Source of the DNA: Isoetes taiwanensis
Taxonomy: Eukaryota; Streptophyta; Lycopodiopsida; Isoetales; Isoetaceae
Assembly (NCBI GenBank): GCA_021234155.1
Contig: JAJEKV010000124.1
Location: 498,001-562,000, forward strand
Direction: 5' to 3'
DNA: 64,000 nt
The position numbers were made by a program, and so were the translations under genes. Positions 32,189 to 43,385 of the stretch are shown here, piece by piece. Each line of letters opens with the position of its first letter. Positions within the stretch are counted from its first letter, which is position 1. The notes under the pieces were generated by a model. That model saw only the letters and a list, made by a program, of their open reading frames with translations, did no database searches and had not been told where the DNA came from.

Positions 32189-32915
32189 TATTTCCGACTT
32201 GGGTACCGAAGTACCTTGTGAACCTTCGGATGGATCAGATTCGTCCGGGCTGGTCCGAGGCTGTTTAGCCCCTTCGCATGCGTAGATTACTTCTCATCAG
32301 CAAGATTCTGGCGCATGCGAAGAGGCAAGCAACAACAGTCGAGGCGAGGGGTCTGATCCGAGGAAGGTTTTCAGGGCACTGCGGTTACACATGAATGAAA
32401 CATGAAAGAAACATAGAAAGAACTATCATACATTAACGAAATATTTGTGACAAAAAATTATAACCAAAAACTTCTTTTTTATTAATAGTGCCAGGGACGG
32501 TTACAATAGTATGAAAATCCTTAAGACCAATTACAACAGACTGAAGATACTCATCACATCATTTTTCTAGGCAGCCTTCTTCATCAGTTTCATCATTCGC
32601 AGTTCCATCCTCTTCTTCCTGGGGACCTAGGTTCAACCTCCGATGACCCTTTCCTTTAGTGAAACGTCCTCGAGACGTGTTTCTTCTAGCCCTTTCCTTC
32701 TCGTTTGTCAAGGTAAAGCGAAGGTGAGTCCGGCTGGATTACGTGGGCCCGGTCAAGTCATCAACCGCATTGCTCGAACACGGCCTTTACAGATCGGACT
32801 CCTCGGTATCCTCCGCCGTCGGTGATCCGTCACGAGAATATGGCTTGGTCTATATCATCTTCGTCATCAACGGCGGGTACGCGTTGAATGTCTTCATCAA
32901 CATGGCTTGCGGCAT
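32189..32915. other. hAT interior downstream of the transposase
   Basis: Contains a short inverted repeat, CCTTCGCATGCG against CGCATGCGAAGAGG (32271-32322). Plus-strand ORFs at 32643-33231 overlap the transposase antisense and are discounted. Confidence 0.4.
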
Positions 32916-33240
32916 TTATTGCAAGCATCTCGTCCTCACCGTCTTGAAGTGTCCTCTTCCGCCGGAATGCGCATCCATGAAAGGAAATCGTAGCTTATCG
33001 ATTGCGGATGTACCACTGTTACGATTCAATAGCCGCCCGTTTGAGAAGTTGTATACAAGTTTGTCTGCCTTCTTATGTAGCAAGCGATTGCGGGTGGCCT
33101 TTGTGTATGTACTTATAGGCACTCCAATTCCTCTCACTTGCACTATTGGAAGATACCAAAGAGAGGATAGTCATTGCAATTGCACGCAAGGTATCGATAA
33201 CTTGCCCATGGGCTTGCCACCATGCATATGATTCCATATT
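32916..33240 (-). pseudogene. hAT transposase, C-terminal dimerisation domain
   Basis: The minus strand reads AHGQVIDTLRAIAMTILSLV, then SASERNWSAYKYIH, then KATRNRLLHKKADKLVYNFS and NGRLLNRNS. This is the hAT family C-terminal signature (SxxERNWS, K.RNRL.....LVY...N.RLL). A frame change falls near 33110. Confidence 0.85.
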
Positions 33241-33279
33241 TGGTTCCTTCTTATGACTCTCCGGTCGTCGTGAAGCTCT

Positions 33280-33890
33280 TCATCGCCCACCTTCCACTCG
33301 GGTTACGGTATTGATTAACTTCGGCAATGAAAAGCTTGTAGTCCGAATTGTTGGGATAGAACATTTTGCAACCTTCTTCAACGAGCCCATCACTTCTTTA
33401 TCGTATGCTGGTCCATATCGTGGTTGTGTGGGTCTAAGGCATCTCGGCGCCATGAAGATCATTGTATGACTTCTTCCATCGTTCATTGAAGTCTCACGAG
33501 TAGTCTTTGCGGCGCTTAGCATTGTCAAATGGCGCGTGGGCCCATCACGTTCTAGGAAGGATTGAATGGAGTGCCAACACCTCCAGACCTTTCCAGTGCT
33601 TGCCTTCGAAGAATCAAGGGTTTTGATGGCATGACAAACAGGTTGCATGCACCTCACAACATTTTTTACACCTTTCCAAAATGTCTCCCTCCCAAGCATT
33701 TCTCGAAGGGCAGCAGCTTGCTGTCGGTGTTTGGCGGCATTTTTCCCTTTCTGCCTTCTTTCCCAATCAAAAAACTCTGTATGATTAAAGGTTGAGATAA
33801 TCCAATCACGACACTTCAGCACTCTTTCAAGACAGATATAATTGGAACCAAACCGAGTTTGCCCAGGATTCATCAGTGATGACTTTAAGG
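33280..33890 (-). pseudogene. hAT transposase, middle segment
   Basis: NPGQTRFGSNYICLERVLKC matches the TRFxSxxIxLxRLL region of plant hAT transposases. LREMLGRETFWKGVKNVVRC and YGPAYDKEVMGSLKKVAKC continue it. An intron-like or frameshifted gap (33891-34158) separates it from the DUF659 segment. Confidence 0.8.
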
Positions 33891-34158
33891 TGTGAAACTT
33901 CGTAAAGTTGCTATATTTTACCCTTTTTTTAAATCTGGATTCGATGGTTTACTAGGATGCGTACGCTAAAGAACTTCATAAAATCGCCAAAGTTTGATAA
34001 TATTGCATCTCAATTATAGTAAGTTCGCCAAATTAATGGACATTTTACAGTAAAAACCTCAATTTTATGGTAAAACATCCAATTCTACTAAATACATTTC
34101 TATAAAAATGTTGGCAAAATAGGAAACAATCGCCACCATTCCTATAGTTTAGAAGCAG

Positions 34159-35013
34159 CTAGAGGATGATAAAGTCATCACTGGGATTCATGAGTGCTAG
34201 GCTCTTCTGACGCAATGACTTGTAAATGGCATAAATTGCCGGCTTCTTTGTGATGAATTTTACAAGCCGACGCGCTTTCTGAATGGGATCTTTGAACCAC
34301 GTGTGCTGTGAGAACCAGTCCTTCAGCAATAGGTTCAGGCAATGGCATTGGCAACTAGTAGCATGCAACCCTGGAAATTCGGACTCCAATAATTGACCCG
34401 CTAGCTTGCAATTAGACGCGTTATCCATTACAACTTGAAATATTCTCTTCGGTCCAAAACTCTCTATCACGGCCTTTGTTTTCTGAAAAATCCAATCTCC
34501 GATCACTTGGTCAGTTTTGGTTTCTACGGTTTTCAAAAATACTTCACCCCCTGGATACACGATCATGAAATTAATAAGATGGTCCTTGTTTACATTGCTC
34601 CAACCATCAGTCACTAATGAAGCCGGGCCGCGCTTGGTCCACCGACACAACTTCATCTCCACCCTCTCAACCATTTTTCCATGTATTTCATCAACCATTT
34701 TATTGTTGGCATGCTTGTATGAAGGCAGTCTAAAAGCCGGTCCTACTTTGGCAACTTCTTGGAAGGCTTCTTTCATTGCTTTGTGCTCCAAAATATGTGG
34801 AGACAACCCAGCATATAAAAATGCCTCTACAACCTTCAGTTGTGTCTTCTTCAATTGCTCTGATGTTAAGCAATGATCAACCCTCTGTTGCTTCGTCTGT
34901 CTTTCCACTATTTCAATTGTCTCTATCATTCTCTGTTCTCCCGTGCTTATACATATTGACCCTAGTCCACCCTCTGATTGGTATCTTTGTCCCAACAGGG
35001 GTGGTATAGTCAT
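34159..35013 (-). pseudogene. hAT transposase, DUF659 catalytic region
   Basis: The 284-codon frame contains GPASLVTDGWSNVNKDHLIN, FMIVYPGGEVFLKTVETKTD, FQVVMDNASNCKLAGQLLES and TSCQCHCLNLLLKDW. The Asp residues in TDGWS and VMDNASN correspond to conserved acidic positions of the RNase-H-like fold. It follows the BED segment after a +1 frame change and stop at 35015. Confidence 0.9.
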
Positions 35014-35014
35014 C

Positions 35015-35425
35015 TTAAATGCCTTCTACCCGGCCCTGCTCTTGAGTATTCGTAACTCGTCTTTTTCTCATATTATTCTTCGTTTTGCGTATCCCATCCA
35101 GTCGAGACAATCTCTCGATGGCATCCTTTCGCAAGTCAGCAGATGCAGTACAAGTTGCGACACCGACGTCTCGTTCACGTAAGATGTGAGCTCGAATTCT
35201 TGTTGCAGAACCATTTACCGATGTGTATCCACAAAACACACATTCCCACTCATTTGCACCAAACTCTTTCACAAACTCCCATTCTGGGCCTCTTTTCCGA
35301 CCCTCAACTCCAGCGACCATGTGCACGAGTTGCAGTCCCCGTGGCCCTGCCATGGGCACACGCAGTCCTCGCACCTCTAGAGGTAGATGCATGACCGCTG
35401 CCTGCACCTCCAGAGGTAGATGCAT
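35015..35425 (-). pseudogene. hAT transposase, N-terminal BED zinc finger
   Basis: GPEWEFVKEFGANEWECVFC, GSATRIRAHILRERDVG and VATC give the W...C..C...H...C pattern of a BED finger, the DNA-binding part. A small duplicated His-Leu-Pro-Leu-Glu-Val unit lies near 35385-35425. Confidence 0.85.
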
Positions 35426-36058
35426 GACCAGTAGCCATCATTGCTCGGACCCGGCTGACAATGTCTCTTAATCTGACTCCTTGATTACACGAACTAAAGG
35501 AAGACGTATATATGCAAAGGAGCAAGCTCACAATGCATATGTTACGTCGACGTTCCGCTTGAAAAATCAAGGGGGTTGGACGGGACCCTATAGGATATTC
35601 TATGGAAGCGGTCACGAACCCAAGGCTTTGGAAACCAGGGGACGGAGTAAACTCATGTTCCGAAGATCCAACGTCGGGCTTCGTGACTTCGAAACGACAC
35701 CTCAAAGGCAAACTGTTTCCCAAGGAGTATTTTGACTCAACTTTGGCGGTCAACGTTCGAGGTGAATTCTAGGGCTAATCACGTTTTCTTATATATATAC
35801 TATTAACTTGATTGCCACAAAAATCAGGGCCAAACAGCTGATGCGCCGCCAATATTTTTGCTTAGTAAATCGGGCAAAATAGCTTCGAAAATTTTTTCGT
35901 GCGCGAAAACAACTAAACCGCGTCTGCGAAAATATTTTTAGCGTCTGCGAAGATCTACATTTCGGCGTGCACGCTGTTCAAATTATTTGGCGTCGCGAAA
36001 ACAACTAAACAGCGTGCACGAAAAAATTGGTTTCGGCGTGCAGAAGCTGTAATCTTCG
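35426..36058. other. hAT upstream and subterminal region
   Basis: Contains GCGTCTGCGAAA-type subterminal copies (35919-35960, 35997-36045). The plus ORF 35481-35735 has no domain. The element is cut at 36058 by Gypsy-2 and resumes at 49718. Confidence 0.5.
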
Positions 36059-37891
36059 TGTGTGGCGTCCCCTACTGTTCGTTATCACGGTGCACTTTCA
36101 TGGGTATACAAGCAGGAGTTCATCCCCATACCAGCTCCATGCTAATCTGGGGGCCCTCCCACGCGACACCGCAAATCCGTGGCGGTTCCGGTGGGAAGAG
36201 TGGAAGGGTCATTGCACCAGATCTCCCTCGGGGCCCTACCTAGGCTGCGAGGCGTAAACATACATGTCGTTAGCACATACATCAACATCATGTGACCATC
36301 CGCGAAGGATGGTCCTCCACACATATCTGCATAGACAAAGATCAGCACATCACATAGGGAGTCCTACCCAAGGCTCGGACTTCGAAGGGATGGCCCGGCG
36401 GCTTGGGTCTCGAGTTCATTGCAGCATTTAATTCATGGCAATGGATTTGGGCGGCATATGAACATGGCTTAGGGTTGTCCACTCCATCCGCCCCTCCCCA
36501 TTAGGTACACTTTGCGGATAGGTTGAAGAACTTCGGGGTTGGACCGTAGCTGCCGGGATCATAGCCAAAGGGGCTATAGCCAGGTTACATCTCCCAGCAC
36601 CCGATGAAGCGGTGTAAGGAGGTTTCCCTCCCACCCGGATGATCAATGCCATAGCGAGGCGGACTAGAGGACATCAACGGTCCGTACTTTCGACTTTAAC
36701 CCACTTGAAGGGAACTACCACCACGGCCAGTCCCGATCCACGTGCCCCGGCACTACCAGCGCAACACATGGCCTCGGTGAAACCCCCGGCACCGCCGCGC
36801 CGAGCACGGCTTCTTATCCCCAACGGTGTCGAACTCATACTTTCGGGGTGCACGCAGGTCCCTCGAGTATTAAGCGCTGTCTGCGCGGTGCTCTCCAGAG
36901 TAGACTTTACATCCCGAGAGAGCAACCGCTATGGACACAGCCACCCTTATCAACCGGTCTGACCCCTAAGAACACAACACAGGCGGGCTATTGTACACAG
37001 GCCGCAACTACAGTGTGCTAGAGAGGCTACTCTAGGAGCATCGACTACAAGCTTTAGGTCTCTACCCCCCTTCCCAATACAAGGAGTTCACAGAGATACA
37101 TCATCCATATACATCACAGAAGAACTAGAGAACAAGATCTAATCTATATTATAGAGTTAGGTTCTTTAGTTAGAATCTGCTATCTAGAGTTCTAGAAGGC
37201 TGCTATGGGCAATCTAATAGGCTAAACCTACTGATTCAATGCCTAAAATAGGGTTTAGACTATCTAATTGGCCAAATACCTGATCCTTGAGGAACTCCTC
37301 CTGACCTGAGCTCGACCATCCTGCTGGAACGCCCGAATCTCGAGAAACTAAGGTAGTAATTCTCCCAATCAGAGTCTGGGATGCGGTTTTGGCTGTTGAG
37401 GCAGCCAAAACAGAGTTCTAAAGCCCTAAAATCGAAAATTAGGTTAGTTAGGGTTTCCAACCCTATATAGACAAGGGGGTGGCTAGGGTTTCCAATTATC
37501 CCCTTTTGGCATGTGGGATAATTGGTAATGGGCCCACTTGCCTTTAAGGCTAGGTGGGCAAATGTGCCCACATGGAATTGTGTGCACCCAAATGTGCTCA
37601 CATGGAAGTGTGTGCACATTAATGAATGTGTACATTGGAAAATGTGCACATTAATTGCTCCTATGGGTATGGCCCACTTGGCATCAAGTGGCCACATGGA
37701 AATGTGTGCCCACATTAATGTGTACATTGGAAAATGTGCACATTAATACTAATGCACACTCTTAGCGAGTTGCCCCCTAGGGCTACCCACTTGGCTATAC
37801 GTTGGCGTACACGTCAATCGGGGTGGCGTGTACGCGTGACGTGGCAGTACAATATACGTCCTGGGAGCGTATACTGTGCTGGAACGTCACA
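36059..37891 (-). repeat. Gypsy-2 3' LTR
   Basis: It matches 47918-49717 over its length and has TG...CA ends. It contains a TGTGCACATTAATG-rich repeat block near the transcription-entry side (37560-37750). It differs from the other copy by many short indels in GC-rich triplets. Confidence 0.9.
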
Positions 37892-37906
37892 TTCTCCCCA
37901 CCTTGA
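37892..37906 (-). promoter_or_regulatory. Gypsy-2 polypurine tract
   Basis: On the minus strand AAGGTGGGGAGAA directly precedes TGTGACGTTCC. Gypsy-1 has AAGGAGGGGAGAA in the same place (51584-51597). Confidence 0.75.
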
Positions 37907-38744
37907 AATGATGCTGTCCGCAGCATCGTGGTTCTCCCCCCCTTGGAATCCTCCTAACCTGCAATCAACCTGATGCATACGATATACTTCTATAATACTT
38001 ACACATTTATTAAAATTACCTCAAGGTAATACTTTTATCACATCATTATATTATAAAATAACTTATCAATTCACAACATTTCTAACAGATTACTCCAACA
38101 TTCCCTTAACATTACTATTAAGTTTATCAAAATTTTAAAATTAACGTTCGGGGTACCCTTGATTCCTTGCAACACATTCCAACAAAATTTGTGTTGCAAG
38201 TCTTCGTAGCTCGACCTCCTTGCCCTCCGGAGCGCTCTACTGGCCTGCAGGTCGACACTACATTAGTACCATTTACTTATTAATTAAAATTTTTGGTTAT
38301 ATGGTGACCACCCCACCTATCTACATGGATGCATGGCTAATCTCCCGGCGTAGGAAGAGGGTGAATCTTCCATTATGGCCGCGGAGACAGCGCCTACATG
38401 CCTATATGCCGCTCATGCCTACACCTCTAGTTGCCCAGCGTGGAGGATATCCTTCTCGCGTGGGGGGGCGCGAAGGATAGATTCCTCCTATCAAAGCATA
38501 TATGGGGCTAAAGGTGCTTTCCCTATCAATGCATTCCTTCATGACCTCCTTTCTCTCGAGGTCGTCTACTTCCGTGGGACAGAAGTAGACTTTCTAATCT
38601 ACCTTCCACTCACCCAAGCGGAAACGCAGTCATGTCTACATTGACATTACACCACGCCCTAGAGATCACCGTAGTGGTCTCATCATCGGTGACAACGCAT
38701 GCGACCCATACTAAGCGTAGGTGGCATGCGTAGATTAATCTTAA
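37907..38744 (-). other. Gypsy-2 3' untranslated region
   Basis: No ORF with a domain. Two compact hairpins: ATATCCTTCTCGCG against CGCGAAGGATA (about 38447-38478) and GTCTACTTC against GAAGTAGAC (about 38563-38590). Confidence 0.5.
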
Positions 38745-39363
38745 CTATACAAGCATTAATCTACACAAATCGACATGCTTTGAGCCGATTTCTTGGGAGA
38801 TGACTTTGCCGTCCCATTGCTCCATAAAAACCGTAGGTACTTGCTTTACTAAATCTTTCTTAAGTACCCATGTCGCGTCTTCCACTGGTAAGTGTTTCCA
38901 CTTGACCAAATACTGGAGGAATTCTGATCTCCTCGTTTTCTTGAAAGCTTTATCAAGAATCAATTCTGGAACTATTTCCAGCTGCTCCTCCGTCATTTCC
39001 AACAGCGTTGGCGAATCCAAGACTTCGTCTGGATTTGGGGTATGCCTCTTCAAAGAACTCACGTGGAAGACCTTATGAATCTTTAGGTGTCTTTGGCAAG
39101 TCTAGCTTGTAGGCTTGATTGCCTAGTTTCACCGACTATTCGAAGGTCCAGCCCACCTTGGAGCAAGCTTCTTGCAATTGCCGATCCCGAAGCCGCTGCT
39201 TCACCTTAATCTTGAGCCAAACATCATCTCCAACCGAAACTCTCTTACTGTTCGATGCTTGTCGGCGATGCTCTTTTTGCGACTTCTTTGCCGCTAGCGG
39301 ATAGCCACGAACTTCCTCTACAAGGCTGCGCATATCGGTAACATCTGGCTGCCAAACTTCCAC
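38745..39363 (-). pseudogene. Gypsy-2 integrase C-terminus and chromodomain
   Basis: VGDDVWLKIKVKQRLRDRQL is the integrase GPY/F-type region. The chromodomain reads RRSEFLQYLVKWKHLPVEDA then TWVLKKDLVKQVP, with the aromatic cage-like Y, W and W positions. A frame change lies near 39065-39120. Confidence 0.85.
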
Positions 39364-39379
39364 TTTTGACGGGGGGTTG

Positions 39380-40309
39380 TGCCAAATTAATGCGGAGTTA
39401 AACAGCGATAGCCGTAATTGATCATAAACGGCGACATTTGGGATGATTCACCTTTGCTTGGTGCTATTGTATGCAAACTCCACCAAGTGAATAAATTCTT
39501 CCCACATACCTTGCTTATTCCAGACATAGTTTCGTAGCATGTCCTCTAAAATCCTGTTGGTCCGCTCCGTCTGGCCATCCGTCTGAGGATGATATGCCGT
39601 GCTCATGGATAGCTTCGTCTGGATCGTCGCAAAGAGGTCTTGCCAAAAGGCACTCATGAACCGGATCCACAATGGGAGATGATCTCCCTTGGCATGCCAT
39701 GAAGCTTTGAAGATCTCTTTGGTGAAGAGCTTTGCTGTATCCATGGCTGTATCTGTGGTTCTGCAAGGCACAAAATGTGCCATTTTAGACAACTTATCGA
39801 CCACTACCATCAAGGCATCTTTCCCTCTTACGGTCCTTGGGAGCCCTGTGATGAAATCCATGCTGATTACCTCCCACTTAGCGTTTGGCACTGCTAATGG
39901 CTCTAATGCCCCCGAGGAATTGAAGCTGCTCGCCTTAAAATCTGCTGGCATAGCCGACATTCCTTGATGTAGCGAGCTATTTGCTTCTTCATTCCCCGGC
40001 CAATAATAGGCTGCTGCGCACTTTGAAATATGTTTTCATGAATCCCGCATGGCCAGCTATTGGGCTGTTGTGCGTGTCGTGGAGGATCAACTTCCTTACA
40101 CCTGATGATTCGGGTACGCACAACTTGTTCTTATGGTATAACAGGTTGCCTTCCTTCTTATAATGCTTGAAGGCCTCCCGCTCTTTATCTGTTCTAGCCT
40201 CCTTAGAAAGGCTTGCCCATGCCTCCCTTGAAATCCACGTCCATTGGCAAGGACTCTTCAATCCTCTTACGAAGTCATTTGGAGGCGTCGAAATTGCATT
40301 GCAATGCAC
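39380..40309 (-). pseudogene. Gypsy-2 integrase core
   Basis: HDTHNSPIAGHAGFMKTYF is the zinc-finger region. WEVISMDFITGLPRTVRGKD then LMVVVDKLSKMAHFVPC follow. The second catalytic block is disturbed by a frame change (the family's DRDPxF is not in frame). Then TAYHPQTDGQTERTNRILED carries the final Glu. Stops occur near 39900 and 40000. Confidence 0.85.
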
Positions 40310-41703
40310 TCTAGTTGTCGGGGATGCCTTGAAAGCGCATCTGCTACCACATTGAGCTTCCCCGCTTGTAGACTATATCAAAGTCATATTCTTGAGGAAC
40401 TCCATCCATCTCCATGCCTCCAGTTAAGGTGTGGTTTAGCGTGAATACATATTGGAGGCTCGATGGTCGGTATCAATTGGAACTTCCTTCCCAAGAGATA
40501 ATGCCTCCATATTCTTAATGCCCCGACAACCGCAAGCAACTCCTCGATCGTGCGTTGGGTAAGCGGCGTCTCGGCGTCGTTCATCTTCACGGAATCATAC
40601 GCTACCACCGCTCTTCTTGCATAAGCACTTTGCACTGTAGCTATCTTACTGCATCTGTTGCTACCAGCTTATCTTTCTCGGGTCGGCCGGGGGTTAAAAC
40701 TGGGGCTGTTGTTAAGGCTTCCTTCAACAATTCAAACCCCCTTTGGGCTTTCTGTGCCAATGCTCTACCCAATCTTTCACCTTCTACGCCCCTCGTCCAG
40801 TGCATTAGCGGGGCTGCTATCTTAGCAAAGTTCTTCCGCGAACTTCCCGTAGTACCACCTGGGCCGCAGGAAACTTCTGACTTCATGCACATTCTTGGCG
40901 CCGGCCCATTGAATGGCATTGCCTCAATCTTGGCGAGTGCGTCGAGATGCCTTCCGCGAGATCACATGACCCGGATACTCCACCTTTTACATTTTGCGAG
41001 TGGTGGCGCCGACAACTTGGCGTATAACCGGTGCCTCTTCAACTTCTCTAGTACTCTTCTCAAGTGTTGTACGTGCTCTTCAAGGGATCTGCTATACACC
41101 AGAATGTCGTCAAAGAAAACAATGACAAAGGTGTCCAGGAACTCCCTGAAGATGTCGTTCATGAGCCTCATGAACGTCGCGGGGGCATTTGATAAGCCGA
41201 AAGGCATTCTTGTGAATTCATAATGCCCATACAGCGTTCTCGGCGGTCTTATGGATATCTTCTTCCTTTATCCCGATCGGTGATAACGACCTTAAGTCGA
41301 TTTTGGAGAAGATCTTTGCACCTTGGAGCTGATCCATCAAGTCGTCTGATCTTGGAAGCGCATACTTGTTCTTAATGGTGTGCTTATTCAACTGTCTATA
41401 GTCTATGCACATCCTCAAAGATCCATCCTTCTTCTTGACAAAAAAGAATGGAATAGGCTCCAAGCGGCGAGACACTAGGTCTAATGAAACCTAGGTCGAG
41501 CGACTCCTACTGCTTCTTCTTCGGTTCCGACAACTCTGTGTTGTCATTCTATATGGAGCCTTACTTGTTGGCTTTGTTCCTGGTTCGAGTGCTATCTCGC
41601 ACTCGACTCCCCTATAAGGAGGGAGCTGCTTGATCTCATCTGGAAAGAGATCATGGAACTCCGTGATCAGCTTAGCTACTTGCTTCGGCAACTTGCTGAG
41701 CAC
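40310..41703 (-). pseudogene. Gypsy-2 reverse transcriptase and RNase H
   Basis: RT pieces in several frames: [69 protein letters not shown] and [19 protein letters not shown]. RNase H is represented by KLVATDAVR, AVVAYDSVKMNDAET and ELLAVVGALRIWRHYLLGR. At least four frame changes. Confidence 0.85.
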
Positions 41704-42720
41704 CTTGTCTTCTTTGCTTCCTTCCGATTCGGCTCACTAATCTCAAGCTTGAAGATGTATGCCACTTGCTCACTCTTGATGCACTTGAACAGCCATTTAG
41801 AAGACATACACTTGCATGATGGGAACAACTTAGATTTTGTTATCTCAATGATCTTGCCGTCGGGCGTTGGGAAGGTCACCTTTAAACTTTCCACGGTCGA
41901 TAATGGCCCTGGCGGCCCAAGGTACTCCATTCCTATGATCAAGTCATACTTTCCAATGCCCATTACTTCTGCTCCCATTTTGATATTAATCCACGGCAAG
42001 TCGATGTCGAGTTAATTCTCTTGCCCGTCGTCGCCTTCTTGCACCACTTGCTAAAACAACGGGTCTTGGTTTTGACTTTAAGCGGCTTCAACTTCAACAT
42101 CTGAACCGATTAAGGGGATGCAAAGTTATGGCTACTTCACGAAGTCTATCAAGACTATGAATGACTTAGCTTTAGCCTTCCCTCTTGTGGAAATTACCTT
42201 ATCTTGGCTCTCTGCTTGCTCTGTATCTATTGCGGCAAAGATATGACACTCACCACGAATGTAGTCGCGGGCCTCTTCGCCCGTCGTCGTCCAGGCCAGG
42301 GGCTTCCCAATCTCCCAACTCCGCTAGAGCTGCACTCATGGCGTAGGGGCGGGTTCTTTGTCCTATGGCCATTTGGTCTGGAAGCACTGCTGCTTTCTAT
42401 GCACTCCTGCCTCTTTTTCCTTGGGCATTGCTTGCAAAAAGATTGCCTTTGCTTTGGAGTAGTTTGACCTTTCCTGCTTGTCCTTGAAGGACACCGCTTC
42501 TTCTCCTGCTTTGCTTCCCCGGTTCCCACCATATTGTGTTCTAGCTGGACCTGGACTGGCTGCCACAGGGGCTATAGCTTCCTGTCGCCTTGCCTTTCTC
42601 CCCGAAGTGCTTTGCTTGTGCCCGCTATTACGAGGTCCCGACCCTTGCAAGCTTATAGCCTTGGATTACGCTTCGATCTTGTCCTAGGGTTTATTGCTCT
42701 CACAAGCTTGCGGATCTCCT
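41676..42720 (-). pseudogene. Gypsy-2 zinc-knuckle and protease region
   Basis: GAEVMGIGKYDLIIGMEYLG marks the end of the protease fold. The active-site triplet is not readable in any one frame. Near 42370-42420 a scrambled CCHC knuckle (NGHRTKNPP) is suggested. Confidence 0.6.
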
Positions 42721-42723
42721 CAT

Positions 42724-43385
42724 TCAGCCCCTCGATATAGCTTTCTCTTGCATGCTTCTCTCCCAACCCGGCACATCTGACCTTAGCCTCATGAATTCCT
42801 CAGTATATTTCTGAGCCCGATTTGTTGCCTTCTTTGTAATCCCAAAAACTGGCATCATCTTTGGACTTATGTTCCCTTGGAGCGTAATGGCGCTTGAAGG
42901 CTTTAGCAAACTTTCTGAACTTACAAGCATCCCTGCTTAAGCCGTGTGCCTTTGCGTACCCCTTCCACCAAATCCGAGCGGCTCCTTTCAAGTTGGCTGT
43001 TGCAACTCTGCCCTTGTCCTTATCCTTCATACCATAAGCATTTCCGTACTCGCTCATTTCGTCCAGCCATGCCTCTGCTTCCAAACCTGACCTGTTCTCC
43101 CCTGAGAACTGTTCCAGTTTCCGGGCCTTCCATACATTGCCCAGTGCGGAATCTACCTTCTTCGGTAGTAGGAGAGGCCACGGTATCTCTTTGTCGTCCC
43201 TCTGGGGTGTTCCTCTGCCTTCCCTCTGTTGGTTCCTGAGCCTGCTCTTCCTCCTCCTCAGAGTCGGAGTCTGAGTCTGAACTTGAGTCGGAAGATTCCG
43301 GACTGGGGGATCTCCTTCTCTTGCTCCTCTTCCTGTCCCTTCCTTCCCTCCGAGCTGATGCTTGCGGCATCTGAGCATTGCCCAC
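42724..43385 (-). pseudogene. Gypsy-2 gag
   Basis: WKARKLEQFSGENRSGLEAE, AWLDEMSEYGNAYGMKDKDK and GAARIWWKGYAKAHG correspond block by block to Gypsy-1 gag. The N-terminus has a Ser/Asp/Glu-rich stretch (43230-43300). EEFMRLRSDVPG lies in a second frame. Confidence 0.85.

Noticed and set aside
31689-32285. 163- and 141-codon ORFs with internal amino-acid repeats
   Set aside because: They arise from the 171-bp tandem hairpins and appear on both strands.
32643-33231. Plus-strand ORFs of 60 and 162 codons
   Set aside because: They overlap the minus-strand hAT dimerisation domain, which is clearly the coding strand.
38240-38256. CCTGCAGGTCGAC, resembling a cloning polylinker
   Set aside because: Only 13 bases match and flanks are ordinary Gypsy-2 sequence; no vector is present.
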